NCBI RefSeq assembly: GCF_001548375.1
Contig: NZ_AP017295.1
Coordinates: forward strand, 2,080,501-2,144,500
Length of the DNA: 64,000 nucleotides
Direction: 5' to 3'
Source of the DNA: Nostoc sp. NIES-3756
GTDB lineage: Bacteria; Cyanobacteriota; Cyanobacteriia; Cyanobacteriales; Nostocaceae
Position numbers and translations under genes: made by a program. The notes beneath the pieces were generated by a model. That model had not been told where the DNA came from. It worked only from the letters and a program-made list of their open reading frames with translations, and did no database searches. This document shows positions 38,106 to 46,923 of the stretch, in pieces. Within the stretch, counting starts at the first letter, position 1. Every line of letters starts with the position of its first letter.

Positions 38106-39713
38106 GTGAAAACCATTCTGATTTTGTCAGCTCATCCCCTTGACTGTGAACCTCGGCTTTTAAATCAGGAAGTACGAGAGGTTGAAGCGGCGTTAGAACG
38201 CGCTAAAAATCGAGATCAGTTTCAAGTTATTTCTAAATGGGCTGTTCGTACTCAAGATTTACAACGAGCGTTGTTAGATAATCACCCTCAGATTGTCTAT
38301 TTTTTGGGACATGGTGCAGGTGAGAAAGGCTTAGTTTTAGAAGATGAATCTGGAAACAGTCAGCTAGTGAGTACCACAGCACTAGCCAAGCTATTTGAAT
38401 TATGTAAAGAATCAATTGAATGTGTGTTTTTAAATGCTTGTTACAGCGAAGTACAAGCAGAGGCGATTTATGAACACATTGATTGTGTTGTGGGGATGAA
38501 TGACGAAATTGGGGATGTAGGGGCTAAAGTATTTGCGATCGCTTTTTATGATGCACTAGGCGCTAATAGGTCATACGAGGATGCTTACGAGTTTGGTTGC
38601 AATGCACTCGAACTGCAAGGTATACCAAAGTCAGCAATTCCAGCACTGAAAAGTAGAAGAACTAACCAAAAAACCCTGGTAATCAAGCCCTTATCTTTAG
38701 AAAATCCCGATGATGGGCAAGTTCCCTTACATTCGGCATTGTATATTACACGCCCACCAATTGAAAGCGACTGTTTTGAAGCTATTCTTACACCCGGGGC
38801 ATTAATTCGCATCAAAGCACCCCGGCAAATGGGTAAAAGTTCATTAATGTCAAGAATTTTGCATCATGCCCAGCAACAAAACTATCAAACTGCTAATTTG
38901 AACTTTGCAGAAGCCGATGCAGAATTTTTGAATAGTTTGGATCTGTTTTTGCAGTGGTTTTGCGCTAGTATTACCGATAATTTGAATCTCTCAAACCAGC
39001 TAGAAGAGCATTGGCAAGGGATTTTGGGGAGTAAGAGCAAAGCTAGTAATTACTTCCAAAGGTATTTATTAAAACAGATTGATACACCCGTTGTCTTGGG
39101 TTTGGACGAGGTGGACGAAATATTTAAACATCCAATCATCGCCACTGATTTTTTTGGTTTACTGCGTGCTTGGCATGAAAGGTCTAGAAATGATCCAACT
39201 TGGCAAAAACTTAGGCTGGTAATAGTTCATTCCAAAGAAGTTTATATTCCACTAAATATTAATCAGTCCCCCTTTAATGTGGGTTTACCTGTAGAGTTAC
39301 CAGAGTTAAATCAAAGCCAGGTACAAGATTTAGTGCAGCGTCATGGGTTGAATTGGTCAAAATCCCAGCTAGAACAGTTGATGTTTTGGATGGGTGGACA
39401 TCCTTATTTGGTAAGGGTGGCGCTGTATCACATTGCTCGCGGTAGGATGACTTTAGAAGAAGTAGTACAAGTTGCACCCACCGAAGCTGGCCCCTACAAC
39501 GACCACTTACGCCGGCATTTATTGAATTTACAAGATGATCCTGAATTATTAGCTGCTATTAAAAATGTAGTGAAAGCAGAACAACCCGTAGATGTGGGAA
39601 CAGTAGAAGCGTTCAAACTCCGCAGTATGGGTATAGTAAAATTCCAGGGAAATAAAATCATGCCATTGTGTCAATTGTATCGGCAATATTTTCGCGATCG
39701 CCTAAAGGTATGA
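38106..39713 (+). CDS. CHAT-domain protease fused to AAA-like ATPase
   Basis: The gene starts with GTG. Residues ~1-185 form a caspase-like CHAT domain with His69 in YFLGHGAG and Cys112 in VFLNACYS, the expected catalytic dyad. Residues ~205-535 form an AAA-like domain of the AAA_35 type: Walker A APRQMGKSS (~238-246), Walker B VVLGLDEVDE (~329-338) and a C-terminal helical part containing FWMGGHPYLVRVALYH. CHAT peptidases act as effectors in bacterial abortive systems (for example gasdermin-activating and Craspase types), and the ATPase would provide signal-dependent activation. Two further genes, one nuclease-like and one AAA-WD40, follow on the same strand. Confidence 0.85.
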   Translation: MKTILILSAHPLDCEPRLLNQEVREVEAALERAKNRDQFQVISKWAVRTQDLQRALLDNHPQIVYFLGHGAGEKGLVLEDESGNSQLVSTTALAKLFELCKESIECVFLNACYSEVQAEAIYEHIDCVVGMNDEIGDVGAKVFAIAFYDALGANRSYEDAYEFGCNALELQGIPKSAIPALKSRRTNQKTLVIKPLSLENPDDGQVPLHSALYITRPPIESDCFEAILTPGALIRIKAPRQMGKSSLMSRILHHAQQQNYQTANLNFAEADAEFLNSLDLFLQWFCASITDNLNLSNQLEEHWQGILGSKSKASNYFQRYLLKQIDTPVVLGLDEVDEIFKHPIIATDFFGLLRAWHERSRNDPTWQKLRLVIVHSKEVYIPLNINQSPFNVGLPVELPELNQSQVQDLVQRHGLNWSKSQLEQLMFWMGGHPYLVRVALYHIARGRMTLEEVVQVAPTEAGPYNDHLRRHLLNLQDDPELLAAIKNVVKAEQPVDVGTVEAFKLRSMGIVKFQGNKIMPLCQLYRQYFRDRLKV

Positions 39714-39781
39714 GGAACTACTAGCCTACCCTACTCTGGGTGATAACAATAGAAATAATTATGGCTAAAAGGTAGCAGCAA

Positions 39782-40411
39782 ATGGTTCAAGTTACTCAAG
39801 GAAAAGATGTCACGCTCAATCAGTTAATTGAGGAATTTGCTTTGCAACGTGCAGATGACTCCAAATTTTTCCATGAGTGGCAAGAAGATTTATTAGAGCT
39901 TAATGACTCAGAACGGCAAACCCTTAATCAAATTAAGGATGAATATCGACATTTGTCTCGCTACCCAATTTTAGAACCTGTAGTCAAAATGGTAGTGCTA
40001 TCTCCGTTATTACGTCTAGCAGGTTTTTATCAACCTCCTTTCTACATCGCTTCCGAACAAGAGGTAAGAATTTCTTCTGAAGATGAAGGCACAGTTATTA
40101 GAGGACGCATCGATATATTAGTATTTCATCCTCCATTTTGGGTTTTAGTCATTGAAGCCAAGCGAGCCGAATATTCCCTAGTACCTGCAATTCCTCAAGC
40201 CTTAGCTTATATGTTAAGTAACTCTGAGCCGGATAAACCAGCATTTGGTTTTGTCACCAATGGTCAAGAATTTCAATTTATTAAGTTAACGAAACAAGAT
40301 ACACCAAAGTACGGCTTATCTTACATATTATCTCTAGAACGTGAGGATGATATTTATACTGTATTAAAAGTATTAAAACGTTTTGCTTATTTAAGTCGTA
40401 ATTTTAGTTAT

Positions 40412-40414
<3 letters not shown>
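39782..40414 (+). CDS. Type I restriction HsdR-N-like (PD-(D/E)XK-type) protein
   Basis: The 210-residue protein has a PD-(D/E)XK-like core: Asp111 in GRIDILVF, Glu125 and Lys127 in VIEAKRAE, and a downstream Gln (PQALAYML). The pattern matches the HsdR N-terminal family of restriction nucleases and stand-alone homologues. The preceding helix-rich region (~15-85) contains VVKMVVLSPLLRLAGFY. All residues needed for a metal-dependent nuclease are present, but activity is unproven; some stand-alone members are uncharacterised. It lies 68 bp after the CHAT-AAA gene, same strand, which suggests co-expression. Confidence 0.76.
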
Positions 40415-40585
<171 letters not shown>

Positions 40586-40596
40586 ATTCCTAAAAT

Positions 40597-43500
40597 ATGA
40601 CTAACTACCAATATCAAGTAGGGGGTAGTCTTCCCCTAGATGCGCCGACTTATGTCAAACGAAAAGCGGATGATGATTTGTATGCAGGCTTGATGGCTGG
40701 GGAATTTTGTTATGTGCTTAATTCGCGGCAGATGGGGAAGTCTAGCTTGCGGGTGCAGGTGATGCGGAGATTGCAAGAGGAGGGGTTTGCCTGTGCATCT
40801 GTGGATATTACGGCAATTGGCACGGCGGATATTACTGCTGAACAATGGTATGCCGGGATAATTGATATTTTGGTGGGTGATTTTAATTTATATATTGATT
40901 TTGATTTAGAAACTTGGTGGCATGAGAACGGTTTACTTTCACCAGTGCAGCATTTAAGTAAGTTTATTGAAAAGGTTTTATTGCCCAGAATTAGAGAAAG
41001 AATTGTTATTTTTATCGACGAAATTGATAGTATTCTCAGTCTTGGTTTTAATCTGGATGACTTTTTTGCAATCATTCGGGATTGTTATAACCAACGGGCG
41101 GATAATCCTGAGTATGAGCGGATTACTTTTGCTTTGATTGGGGTGTCTACTCCTTCCGATTTGATTCAAGATAAACGCCGCACACCTTTTAATATTGGCC
41201 GGGCAATTGATTTAACGGGTTTTCAACTGGAGGAGGCGGAACCTTTAGCACAGGGTTTGGCTGAGGTAGGAAATCCCCAAGAGGTGATGGCGGCTGTGTT
41301 GGCTTGGACGGGGGGACAGCCGTTTTTGACGCAGAAGGTTTGTAAGTTGATTGGGGAGATGTGGTTCGGCTTCGCTCACCAACTAGGGGATGAGGGAGAT
41401 GAGGGAGATGGGGGGGATGAGGGGGATGAGGGGGATGAGGGAGAATCCAAAATCCAAAATCTAAAATCCAAAATTGAGGGGGTTGTGAGGAGGCGGATTA
41501 TTGAGAATTGGGAGGGACAGGATGAGCCGGAGCATTTGAAGACGATTCGTGACAGAATCATGCGGAGTGGGGAACAACGGACTGGGCGGTTGTTGGGGTT
41601 GTGTCAGCAAATTTTGCAGCATGGGGAAATTGCGGCTGATGACAGTGCTGAACAAACGGAGTTGCGGCTGTCGGGGTTGGTGGTGCGGCGGGATGGTAAG
41701 TTGCGATTTTATAACCGCATCTATGAGGAGGTATTTAAGCAGGAGTGGTGTGAGAATATTCTGGCTAAGTTGCGTCCTTATGCTGTGGCTTTTAATGCTT
41801 GGGTAGATTCTAATTATGAAGATGAATCGCGGTTATTGCGTGGGCAAGCATTACAAGAGGCTTTGGCTTGGCGCATTGGTAAAAGTTTAACTGATGTCGA
41901 TGATCGGTTTTTGGATGCTAGTCAGGAATTAGAAAAGCGAGAGGTTGAACAAAATTTAGCACTAGCGCGGAAAGAACAGGAGATTTTAACAGCAGCGAAT
42001 AAAAAAGCTAGGCAAAGAGTGTTTATTGCTTCGGTGTTGTTGAGTATTTCTGTTGTTGCGGCGGTTGGGTTGGGGGTATTGGCGGGTAGAAGTAATCAAG
42101 AACTGGTTTCGGCAAAAAATCAATTAAATAATATCAACAATGAGAAACGGCAGAGAGAACAAGAACTAGAAAATGCCAAGCAGCGAGTTGATCAAGCTAA
42201 TAAACAAGTTGACGATGCAAAGAAACAATTAGCTGATGCGGAAGCTAAATTGAAAAAGGAACAGGAAGAAGCCCAACGAAAACTAACTGCTACAAACCAA
42301 CGACTAGCACAGGCGCAAGAGAAAGAAAAGCTGGCGCGAGGGGAAGTAGACAAGGCACAAAACAACCTACGACAAGCGAATGAACAACGGCGAAAGGCTG
42401 AAGCGGGGTTAGCAACTGCCACAAAAGAGCAACGGCTGGCGCAAGAAAGCCTAAAAAAGACGGAAGCAGAACGACAACTTGCCCTAGCAGGTACGCGCTT
42501 AGAACGATCAGGAGTGGCAAATATTAACCGCTTGCAGTTTAATCAGGTGGGGGCTTTGCTAGCGGCGATGCGGGATGGTAGAGAGCTAAAAAGTTTAATA
42601 GACAAGCAGGGAATTAAGCAACTCAAAGACTATCCGGCTGCTAGTCCTGTATTGGCTTTACAGACGATTTTAGATAGAGTGCGGGGCATGACAGTCATGG
42701 CTGGGCATGAGGATGTGGTCAACAGTGCCACCTTTAGCCCGGATGGGCAGCGCATCCTCACCGCCTCCCGTGACAAGACAGCGCGGTTGTGGGACTTACA
42801 GGGCAGGCAAATCGCCAAGTTCCAGGGACATGAGGGTTTGGTCTACAGTGCCAGCTTTAGCCCGGATGGGCAGCGCATCCTCACCGCCTCATATGACAAC
42901 ACAGCGCGGTTGTGGGACTTGCAGGGCAGGCAAATCGCCAAGTTCCAGGGGCATGAAGATTGGGTCTACAGTGCCAGCTTTAGCCCGGATGGGCAGCGCA
43001 TCCTCACCGCCTCCCGTGACAAGACAGCGCGGTTGTGGGACTTACAGGGCAGGCAAATCGCCAAGTTCCAGGGGCATGAGAGTGGGGTCTACAGTGCCAC
43101 CTTTAGCCCAGATGGGCAGCGCATCCTCACCGCCTCATTTGACAACACAGCGCGGTTGTGGGACTTACAGGGCAGGCAAATCGCTCTGTTCCAGGGACAT
43201 GAGGGTTTGGTCTACAGTGCCAGCTTTAGCCCAGATGGGCAGCGCATCCTCACCGCCTCATTTGACAAGACAGCGCGGTTGTGGGACTTACAGGGCAGGC
43301 AAATCGCTCTGTTCCAGGGGCATGAATATTGGGTCAACAGAGCCACCTTTAGCCCGGATGGGCAGCGCATCCTCACCGCCTCATCTGACAACACAGCGCG
43401 GTTGTGGGACTTACAGGGCAGAGAAATCGCCAAGTTCCAGGGGCATGAGAGTTTCGTCAACAGTGCCACCTTTAGCCCAGATGGGCAGCGCATCCTCACC

Positions 43501-44136
43501 GCCTCATCTGACAACACAGCGCGGTTGTGGGACTTACAGGGCAGGCAAATCGCCAAGTTCCAGGGGTATGAGGGTGTGGTCAACAGTGCCACCTTTAGCC
43601 CAGATGGGCAGCGCATCCTCACCGCCTCATCTGACAACACAGCGCGGTTGTGGGACTTACAAGGTCGGCAAATCGCTCTGTTCCAGGGGCATGAGGGTTG
43701 GGTCATCAGTACCACCTTTAGCCCGGATGGGCAGCGCATCCTCACCGCCTCTCGTGACAAGACAGCGCGGTTGTGGAACTTACAGGGCAGGCAAATCGCC
43801 AAGTTCCAGGGGCATGAGGGTGATGTCAACAGAGCCACCTTTAGCCCGGATGGGCAGCGCATCCTCACCGCCTCCGATGACAAGACAGCGCGGTTGTGGG
43901 ACTTACAAGGTCGGCAAATCGCTCTGTTCCAGGGGCATGAGAGTGGGGTCTACAGTGCCACCTTTAGCCCGGATGGGCAGCGCATCCTCACCACCTCATC
44001 TGACAACACAGCGCGGTTGTGGAATGTGGAAGGGTTGGAGCAATTACTGGCGCGGGGTTGTGGGTGGTTGCGTAACTATTTGATTTATGCGCCGAATTTG
44101 AGTGAGAGTGATAGGGGGGTTTGTGGGAAGAAGTGA
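40597..44136 (+). CDS. AAA-like ATPase with coiled coil and eleven near-identical WD40 repeats
   Basis: The 1179-residue protein begins with an AAA_35-type ATPase (~10-370): Walker [10 protein letters not shown] (42-50) and Walker [10 protein letters not shown] (136-144), plus the [13 protein letters not shown] helix. Residues 264-293 are a Gly/Asp/Glu-rich insert encoded by an intergenic-type repeat. One transmembrane helix ([21 protein letters not shown], ~474-494) is followed by a long coiled coil (~500-640) and eleven 41-residue WD40 units from residue 703. The units are almost identical except at a few positions after each HE. The ATPase is related to that of the gene at 38106. It looks like a membrane-attached STAND-type sensor; target and output are unknown. 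Confidence 0.88.
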   Translation: MTNYQYQVGGSLPLDAPTYVKRKADDDLYAGLMAGEFCYVLNSRQMGKSSLRVQVMRRLQEEGFACASVDITAIGTADITAEQWYAGIIDILVGDFNLYIDFDLETWWHENGLLSPVQHLSKFIEKVLLPRIRERIVIFIDEIDSILSLGFNLDDFFAIIRDCYNQRADNPEYERITFALIGVSTPSDLIQDKRRTPFNIGRAIDLTGFQLEEAEPLAQGLAEVGNPQEVMAAVLAWTGGQPFLTQKVCKLIGEMWFGFAHQLGDEGDEGDGGDEGDEGDEGESKIQNLKSKIEGVVRRRIIENWEGQDEPEHLKTIRDRIMRSGEQRTGRLLGLCQQILQHGEIAADDSAEQTELRLSGLVVRRDGKLRFYNRIYEEVFKQEWCENILAKLRPYAVAFNAWVDSNYEDESRLLRGQALQEALAWRIGKSLTDVDDRFLDASQELEKREVEQNLALARKEQEILTAANKKARQRVFIASVLLSISVVAAVGLGVLAGRSNQELVSAKNQLNNINNEKRQREQELENAKQRVDQANKQVDDAKKQLADAEAKLKKEQEEAQRKLTATNQRLAQAQEKEKLARGEVDKAQNNLRQANEQRRKAEAGLATATKEQRLAQESLKKTEAERQLALAGTRLERSGVANINRLQFNQVGALLAAMRDGRELKSLIDKQGIKQLKDYPAASPVLALQTILDRVRGMTVMAGHEDVVNSATFSPDGQRILTASRDKTARLWDLQGRQIAKFQGHEGLVYSASFSPDGQRILTASYDNTARLWDLQGRQIAKFQGHEDWVYSASFSPDGQRILTASRDKTARLWDLQGRQIAKFQGHESGVYSATFSPDGQRILTASFDNTARLWDLQGRQIALFQGHEGLVYSASFSPDGQRILTASFDKTARLWDLQGRQIALFQGHEYWVNRATFSPDGQRILTASSDNTARLWDLQGREIAKFQGHESFVNSATFSPDGQRILTASSDNTARLWDLQGRQIAKFQGYEGVVNSATFSPDGQRILTASSDNTARLWDLQGRQIALFQGHEGWVISTTFSPDGQRILTASRDKTARLWNLQGRQIAKFQGHEGDVNRATFSPDGQRILTASDDKTARLWDLQGRQIALFQGHESGVYSATFSPDGQRILTTSSDNTARLWNVEGLEQLLARGCGWLRNYLIYAPNLSESDRGVCGKK
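41386..41476 (+). repeat. Intergenic-type repeat inside a coding sequence
   Basis: GATGAGGGAGATGAGGGAGA-type units (41390-41451) followed by AATCCAAAATCCAAAATCTA units (41452-41476) encode [19 protein letters not shown] and a Lys/Asn-rich stretch. The first family is the complement of the (CATCTCCCT)n spacer repeat. The frame is kept. Confidence 0.85.
42703..44032 (+). repeat. Eleven 123-bp tandem repeats encoding WD40 units
   Basis: Units begin at 42703 and every 123 bp (41 codons) to the eleventh at 43933. DNA identity between units is very high; differences cluster at the codons after GGGCATGAG (or GGACATGAG) and at the codon before GACAAGACA/GACAACACA. The absence of third-base drift suggests recent duplication or gene conversion. 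Confidence 0.95.
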
Positions 44137-44139
44137 TAC

Positions 44140-44186
44140 TAATTCGTAATGGGCTACGCCCTGCTACGCTAACGTAATTCGTAATT
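44140..44186. repeat. Direct/inverted repeat with AATTCGTAAT ends
   Basis: Two copies of AATTCGTAAT (44141-44150 and the region 44176-44185) bracket GGGCTACGCCCTGCTACGCT, a small palindromic module of a type common in Nostocales spacers. Confidence 0.55.
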
Positions 44187-44287
44187 AAGAAAGTGGGACT
44201 TAGCATAGGTTTGAATGTTTGCAAATGTAGAAGGCAATCATTGAAGAAATCAACAATATTGTTCAAGTTCAAATCTTGAAGTTTTTC

Positions 44288-44434
44288 GTTTCCACTCTGG
44301 CGTTTCTTGCTGAAAACTAAAATGTTCTCGTTTCAAGCCTGACGTTTCTTGTTTCAAGCCTGACGTTTCTTGTTTCAAGCCTGACGTTTCTTGTTTCAAG
44401 CCTGACGTTTCCCGTTTCAAGCTTAAATGTTTCG
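44288..44434. repeat. Seven-unit 21-bp tandem repeat
   Basis: The unit GTTTCAAGCCTGACGTTTCT plus T is present three times exactly (44330-44392), once with one or two changes (44393-44413), and in degenerate form before (44288-44329) and after (44414-44434). It lies between the convergent AAA-WD40 and lptC genes. Confidence 0.85.
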
Positions 44435-44451
44435 TGTTGATGGCGATCGCT

Positions 44452-45609
44452 CTAATTTCTCGCCCTTGGTTCTTCGGGAATAATCTCTGTCACTACGCGA
44501 TCGCCAGAATTACCACCCCTAACTACTATATTCTCAGTTTCCAAATTACCGACGGCTGTGTCACCGTTAAAGGTTAAAGCAGGGTCAACTTGTTTGTAAA
44601 CTACATTTCCTTGCGCTTCTACTAATTTCCTATCGAGATACCATGTCAGTTTTTGTGAGTTGAGGGTTTGGCGGCGTTGACCCACAGCATTCACATTACC
44701 TCTGAGATAAGCTGTTTTTTGAGGGATTCTCATTTCTCCTTGGTTGGCGGTAACAGTTAATTTATCCACCCGTTGAAATATGCGGATGGGTGAATTTGTC
44801 TTTACTGTTTCCGTGTTCATATTCCAATTCATTGATTGACTAACTATTTGTACAGGTGGGTCTAGTAAATCAATTTGGGAATTTTTATTCACTGTGGCAA
44901 TTTTGGTTTTTAAGTTGACTTCCGCCGAGTCTCCCCGACCGCGATCTGTGATTTGATTGTTCTTGTAGCGGTCAAATTGCATTGGGCAATCGCCAATTAA
45001 TTTTTCTTCTTTAATCTGCCAAATCAAGTGTTCAGTTCGCATTTGCATTTGGGGATCAAGGGAATTAGCAACCACGCCACCGGAAAAATCCATCCGTTGT
45101 TCGCGGGTTTTGACTTTAGCTTCCTGTGCGGTTGCTTGTAGTTGTTTATGAGTACCGTTAATTTTGTTACGAACAATCAATAAATCTTCATTTGGTCGCC
45201 ATTCTAATTCATTACCTTGGAGAACGACACCATTTTTTGGGTCTGTAGCTAATATTTTACCTTTGAGAAATAGTTGTTTCCCATCTTGTGTGATATCTGC
45301 TTTCTCGGCTTTAACTTGATAAACTATTTGCCCATCTTGGTACAATTCCCCATAGGGACTTAAGGCTTCACCAATTTCTTTTTCTTTAGTATATTGTGCT
45401 TGTTTAGCTTTAACTCTCCATACAGGTCGCCCCACTTCATCTGCTTGTTCTAAAGTGACATCAAAGAAGGTCAAGCTACTATCTCGTTTACTGGGATCAG
45501 AATTGTTTTGTTGATTATTCGCAGGTAATTTACCTACACAAGCTGTTAATCCAATGATTAATAAGGTAGTTAAAAATAAGTAAGTCCACTTGATTTTATT
45601 TAATCTCAT
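44452..45609 (-). CDS. lptC: LPS export component LptC-like lipoprotein
   Basis: The 385-residue protein has an N-terminal hydrophobic segment ending in a lipobox-like LTAC (TYLFLTTLLIIGLTAC), so it is probably a lipoprotein in the inner membrane. The rest is a long series of beta strands, as in LptC/LptA folds, with segments such as LTFFDVTLEQADEVGRPVWR at the start of the domain and repeated LRGNV/LFLKGKI-type turns. E. coli LptC is ~190 aa; cyanobacterial forms like this are longer. It would bridge the LptBFG transporter to periplasmic LptA for lipopolysaccharide export. No other lpt gene is adjacent. Confidence 0.85.
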   Translation of the reverse strand: MRLNKIKWTYLFLTTLLIIGLTACVGKLPANNQQNNSDPSKRDSSLTFFDVTLEQADEVGRPVWRVKAKQAQYTKEKEIGEALSPYGELYQDGQIVYQVKAEKADITQDGKQLFLKGKILATDPKNGVVLQGNELEWRPNEDLLIVRNKINGTHKQLQATAQEAKVKTREQRMDFSGGVVANSLDPQMQMRTEHLIWQIKEEKLIGDCPMQFDRYKNNQITDRGRGDSAEVNLKTKIATVNKNSQIDLLDPPVQIVSQSMNWNMNTETVKTNSPIRIFQRVDKLTVTANQGEMRIPQKTAYLRGNVNAVGQRRQTLNSQKLTWYLDRKLVEAQGNVVYKQVDPALTFNGDTAVGNLETENIVVRGGNSGDRVVTEIIPEEPRARN

Positions 45610-45710
45610 ATCTACTTGAATATTATTTTATTCGTAAGCTATTAAACCAATTTCAAAAACAACAAACAACTCTGACTTTTCATGCCATGTGGAAAAGCTA
45701 ACTTTAAACC

Positions 45711-45990
45711 TAACCCCCCAACCCCCTTCCCTACAAGGGAAGAGGGAGTAATTAAAGCCTCTCTCCTTTTAGGGGCTACGGTATACACACAAGTCTGATA
45801 AAGTTGCCGAAGGGCGTTTTGATCCCCCCTAACCCCCCTTAAAAAAGGGGGGAATTATAATCAAAGTCCCCCTTTTTAAGGGGGATTTAGGGGGATCAAA
45901 CCATATTTTCCACCCAATGTAGAGATGTATGTACACCGTAGCCTTTTAGGGGAGAGGTACTCTACGAGAAGCGCTCCGCGCTATGGAGAG
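45711..45990. repeat. Older GC-rich palindromic repeat interrupted by a MITE
   Basis: Left part: CCCCCAACCCCCTTCCCTAC onward to CTCTCCTTTTAGGGG (45775). Right part: CCTTTTAGGGGAGAGG (45942) to GGAGAGGGGTC near 45974. Joined, they give CTCTCCTTTTAGGGGAGAG, a hairpin of the kind in elements A and B. The interruption is the element at 45776-45941. Confidence 0.7.
45776..45941. mobile_element. MITE-like element nested in an older repeat
   Basis: An element of about 166 bp has inverted ends CTACGGTATACACACA and TGTATGTACACCGTAG, two mismatches over 16 bp. It is flanked by an 11-bp direct repeat CCTTTTAGGGG (45765-45775 and 45942-45952). Inside is a large palindrome (GATCCCCCCTAACCCCCC ... GGGGGATTTAGGGGGATC, 45821-45897). 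Confidence 0.78.
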
Positions 45991-46040
45991 GGGTCTTTCA
46001 GATATCGTGAAAAGTCAACTAACAACTGACACACGCAGTG

Positions 46041-46077
46041 CAAATAAAAGCGGGGGGAACTAGCAAAACTTCCCCCC
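46041..46077 (-). terminator. Terminator of the NYN-domain gene
   Basis: On the minus strand the stem GGGGGGAA / TTCCCCCC with a 10-nt loop is followed by GCTTTTATTTG, about 40 bp after the stop codon. Confidence 0.75.
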
Positions 46078-46118
46078 TGTTAGTTAAATTTATGATTTTT
46101 TGCTGTCTTTTAGATGAG

Positions 46119-46754
46119 TCATGAATCTTGAATTTCTAGGTGTCCATCGCTGGGATCATCCAAAAATCCCATAGCTGATAAAGGTCGATAGGGGTAACTC
46201 TGGCGGGGAGTTTTTTGGATGTCTTCTTTGATAGCCTCTAAATCAATATAGCGATCGCTGACATTAATTAAGCTATCACTAGTCATTGACCTTAAGCTGA
46301 CAACTTCTACCCGCACGCCACGATAACTGACAGAATTGACTGCATAAGCCAAATCCCCATCACCACTGACTAGAACAGCCGTATCATAGGAATCGACTAA
46401 AGCCATCATATCTACAGCTATTTCTACATCTAGGTTGGCTTTTTTTGAGCCATCTGGCAACTGTACCAAATCTTTGGCGATGACGCGATAACCATTACGC
46501 CGCATCCACAACAAAAACCCCTGTTGCTTTTCATTTGTTCTATCTACACCAGTGTAGAAAAAAGCTCTTAATAATCGAGAACCGCCAGTCAAACGACATA
46601 GCAATTTTGTGTAATCTATTTCAATTCCTAATTGCAAAGCAGCGTAAAATAGATTTGACCCATCAATAAAAATGGCAACTCGTCCTCGATTTTCTAAAAC
46701 CTGTTCCGGTGTAAATATCGAATCATTTTCTAGATTATTCAACATTGATGTCAT
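46119..46754 (-). CDS. NYN-domain (LabA/DUF88-like) protein
   Basis: The 211-residue protein is a NYN/PIN-like domain of the LabA group. The metal-site residues are visible: Asp in IFIDGSNLFYA (~30), Asp in KANLDVEIAVDMM (~104), and Asp in VLVSGDGDLAYAV (~127). LabA in Synechococcus mediates negative feedback of the circadian output. NYN proteins are typically RNases acting on tRNA or rRNA; whether this one is active is unknown. Starts at 46754 or 46745 are both possible. The C-terminal ~35 residues are polar and probably disordered. A terminator follows, and metG lies upstream on the same strand. Confidence 0.86.
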   Translation of the reverse strand: MTSMLNNLENDSIFTPEQVLENRGRVAIFIDGSNLFYAALQLGIEIDYTKLLCRLTGGSRLLRAFFYTGVDRTNEKQQGFLLWMRRNGYRVIAKDLVQLPDGSKKANLDVEIAVDMMALVDSYDTAVLVSGDGDLAYAVNSVSYRGVRVEVVSLRSMTSDSLINVSDRYIDLEAIKEDIQKTPRQSYPYRPLSAMGFLDDPSDGHLEIQDS

Positions 46755-46829
46755 ACCTCGATTTTATCCTGATTATTTTTGATATTTGTTATCAATTGTG
46801 ATTTTTGAGATCGGCTTATGATAATGTTC

Positions 46830-46853
46830 CGGGGCTAATATAAAGTTCAGCCC
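46830..46853. terminator. GC hairpin between metG and NYN gene
   Basis: GGGGCT / AGCCCC around a 12-nt loop. On the minus strand it lies ~70 bp after the metG stop but has no T tract; on the plus strand a T tract (GATTTTTTG) follows. It may partly separate the two genes. Confidence 0.4.
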
Positions 46854-46923
46854 CGTTGATTTTTTGAAAAAAGAATTAAGATGAACAGAATTGGCTTTAA
46901 TCAAAAATAAAAAACGGCTTCAC

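Larger units (their letters stand above)
45610..46118. other. Repeat-filled spacer between lptC and the NYN gene
   Basis: Besides the nested repeats and the terminator at 46041-46077, only the lptC upstream region (45610-45710) is left. No gene was seen. Confidence 0.5.

Noticed and set aside
42707..44083. Long alternative open frame (458 codons) in the WD40 array
   Set aside because: It is a shadow caused by the 123-bp repeat; the +1 frame stays open in every unit for the same reason. The minus-strand frame at 43212-43883 is another shadow.
44288..44434. Possible CRISPR array with 21-bp repeats
   Set aside because: The repeats abut without unique spacers and no cas genes are near.
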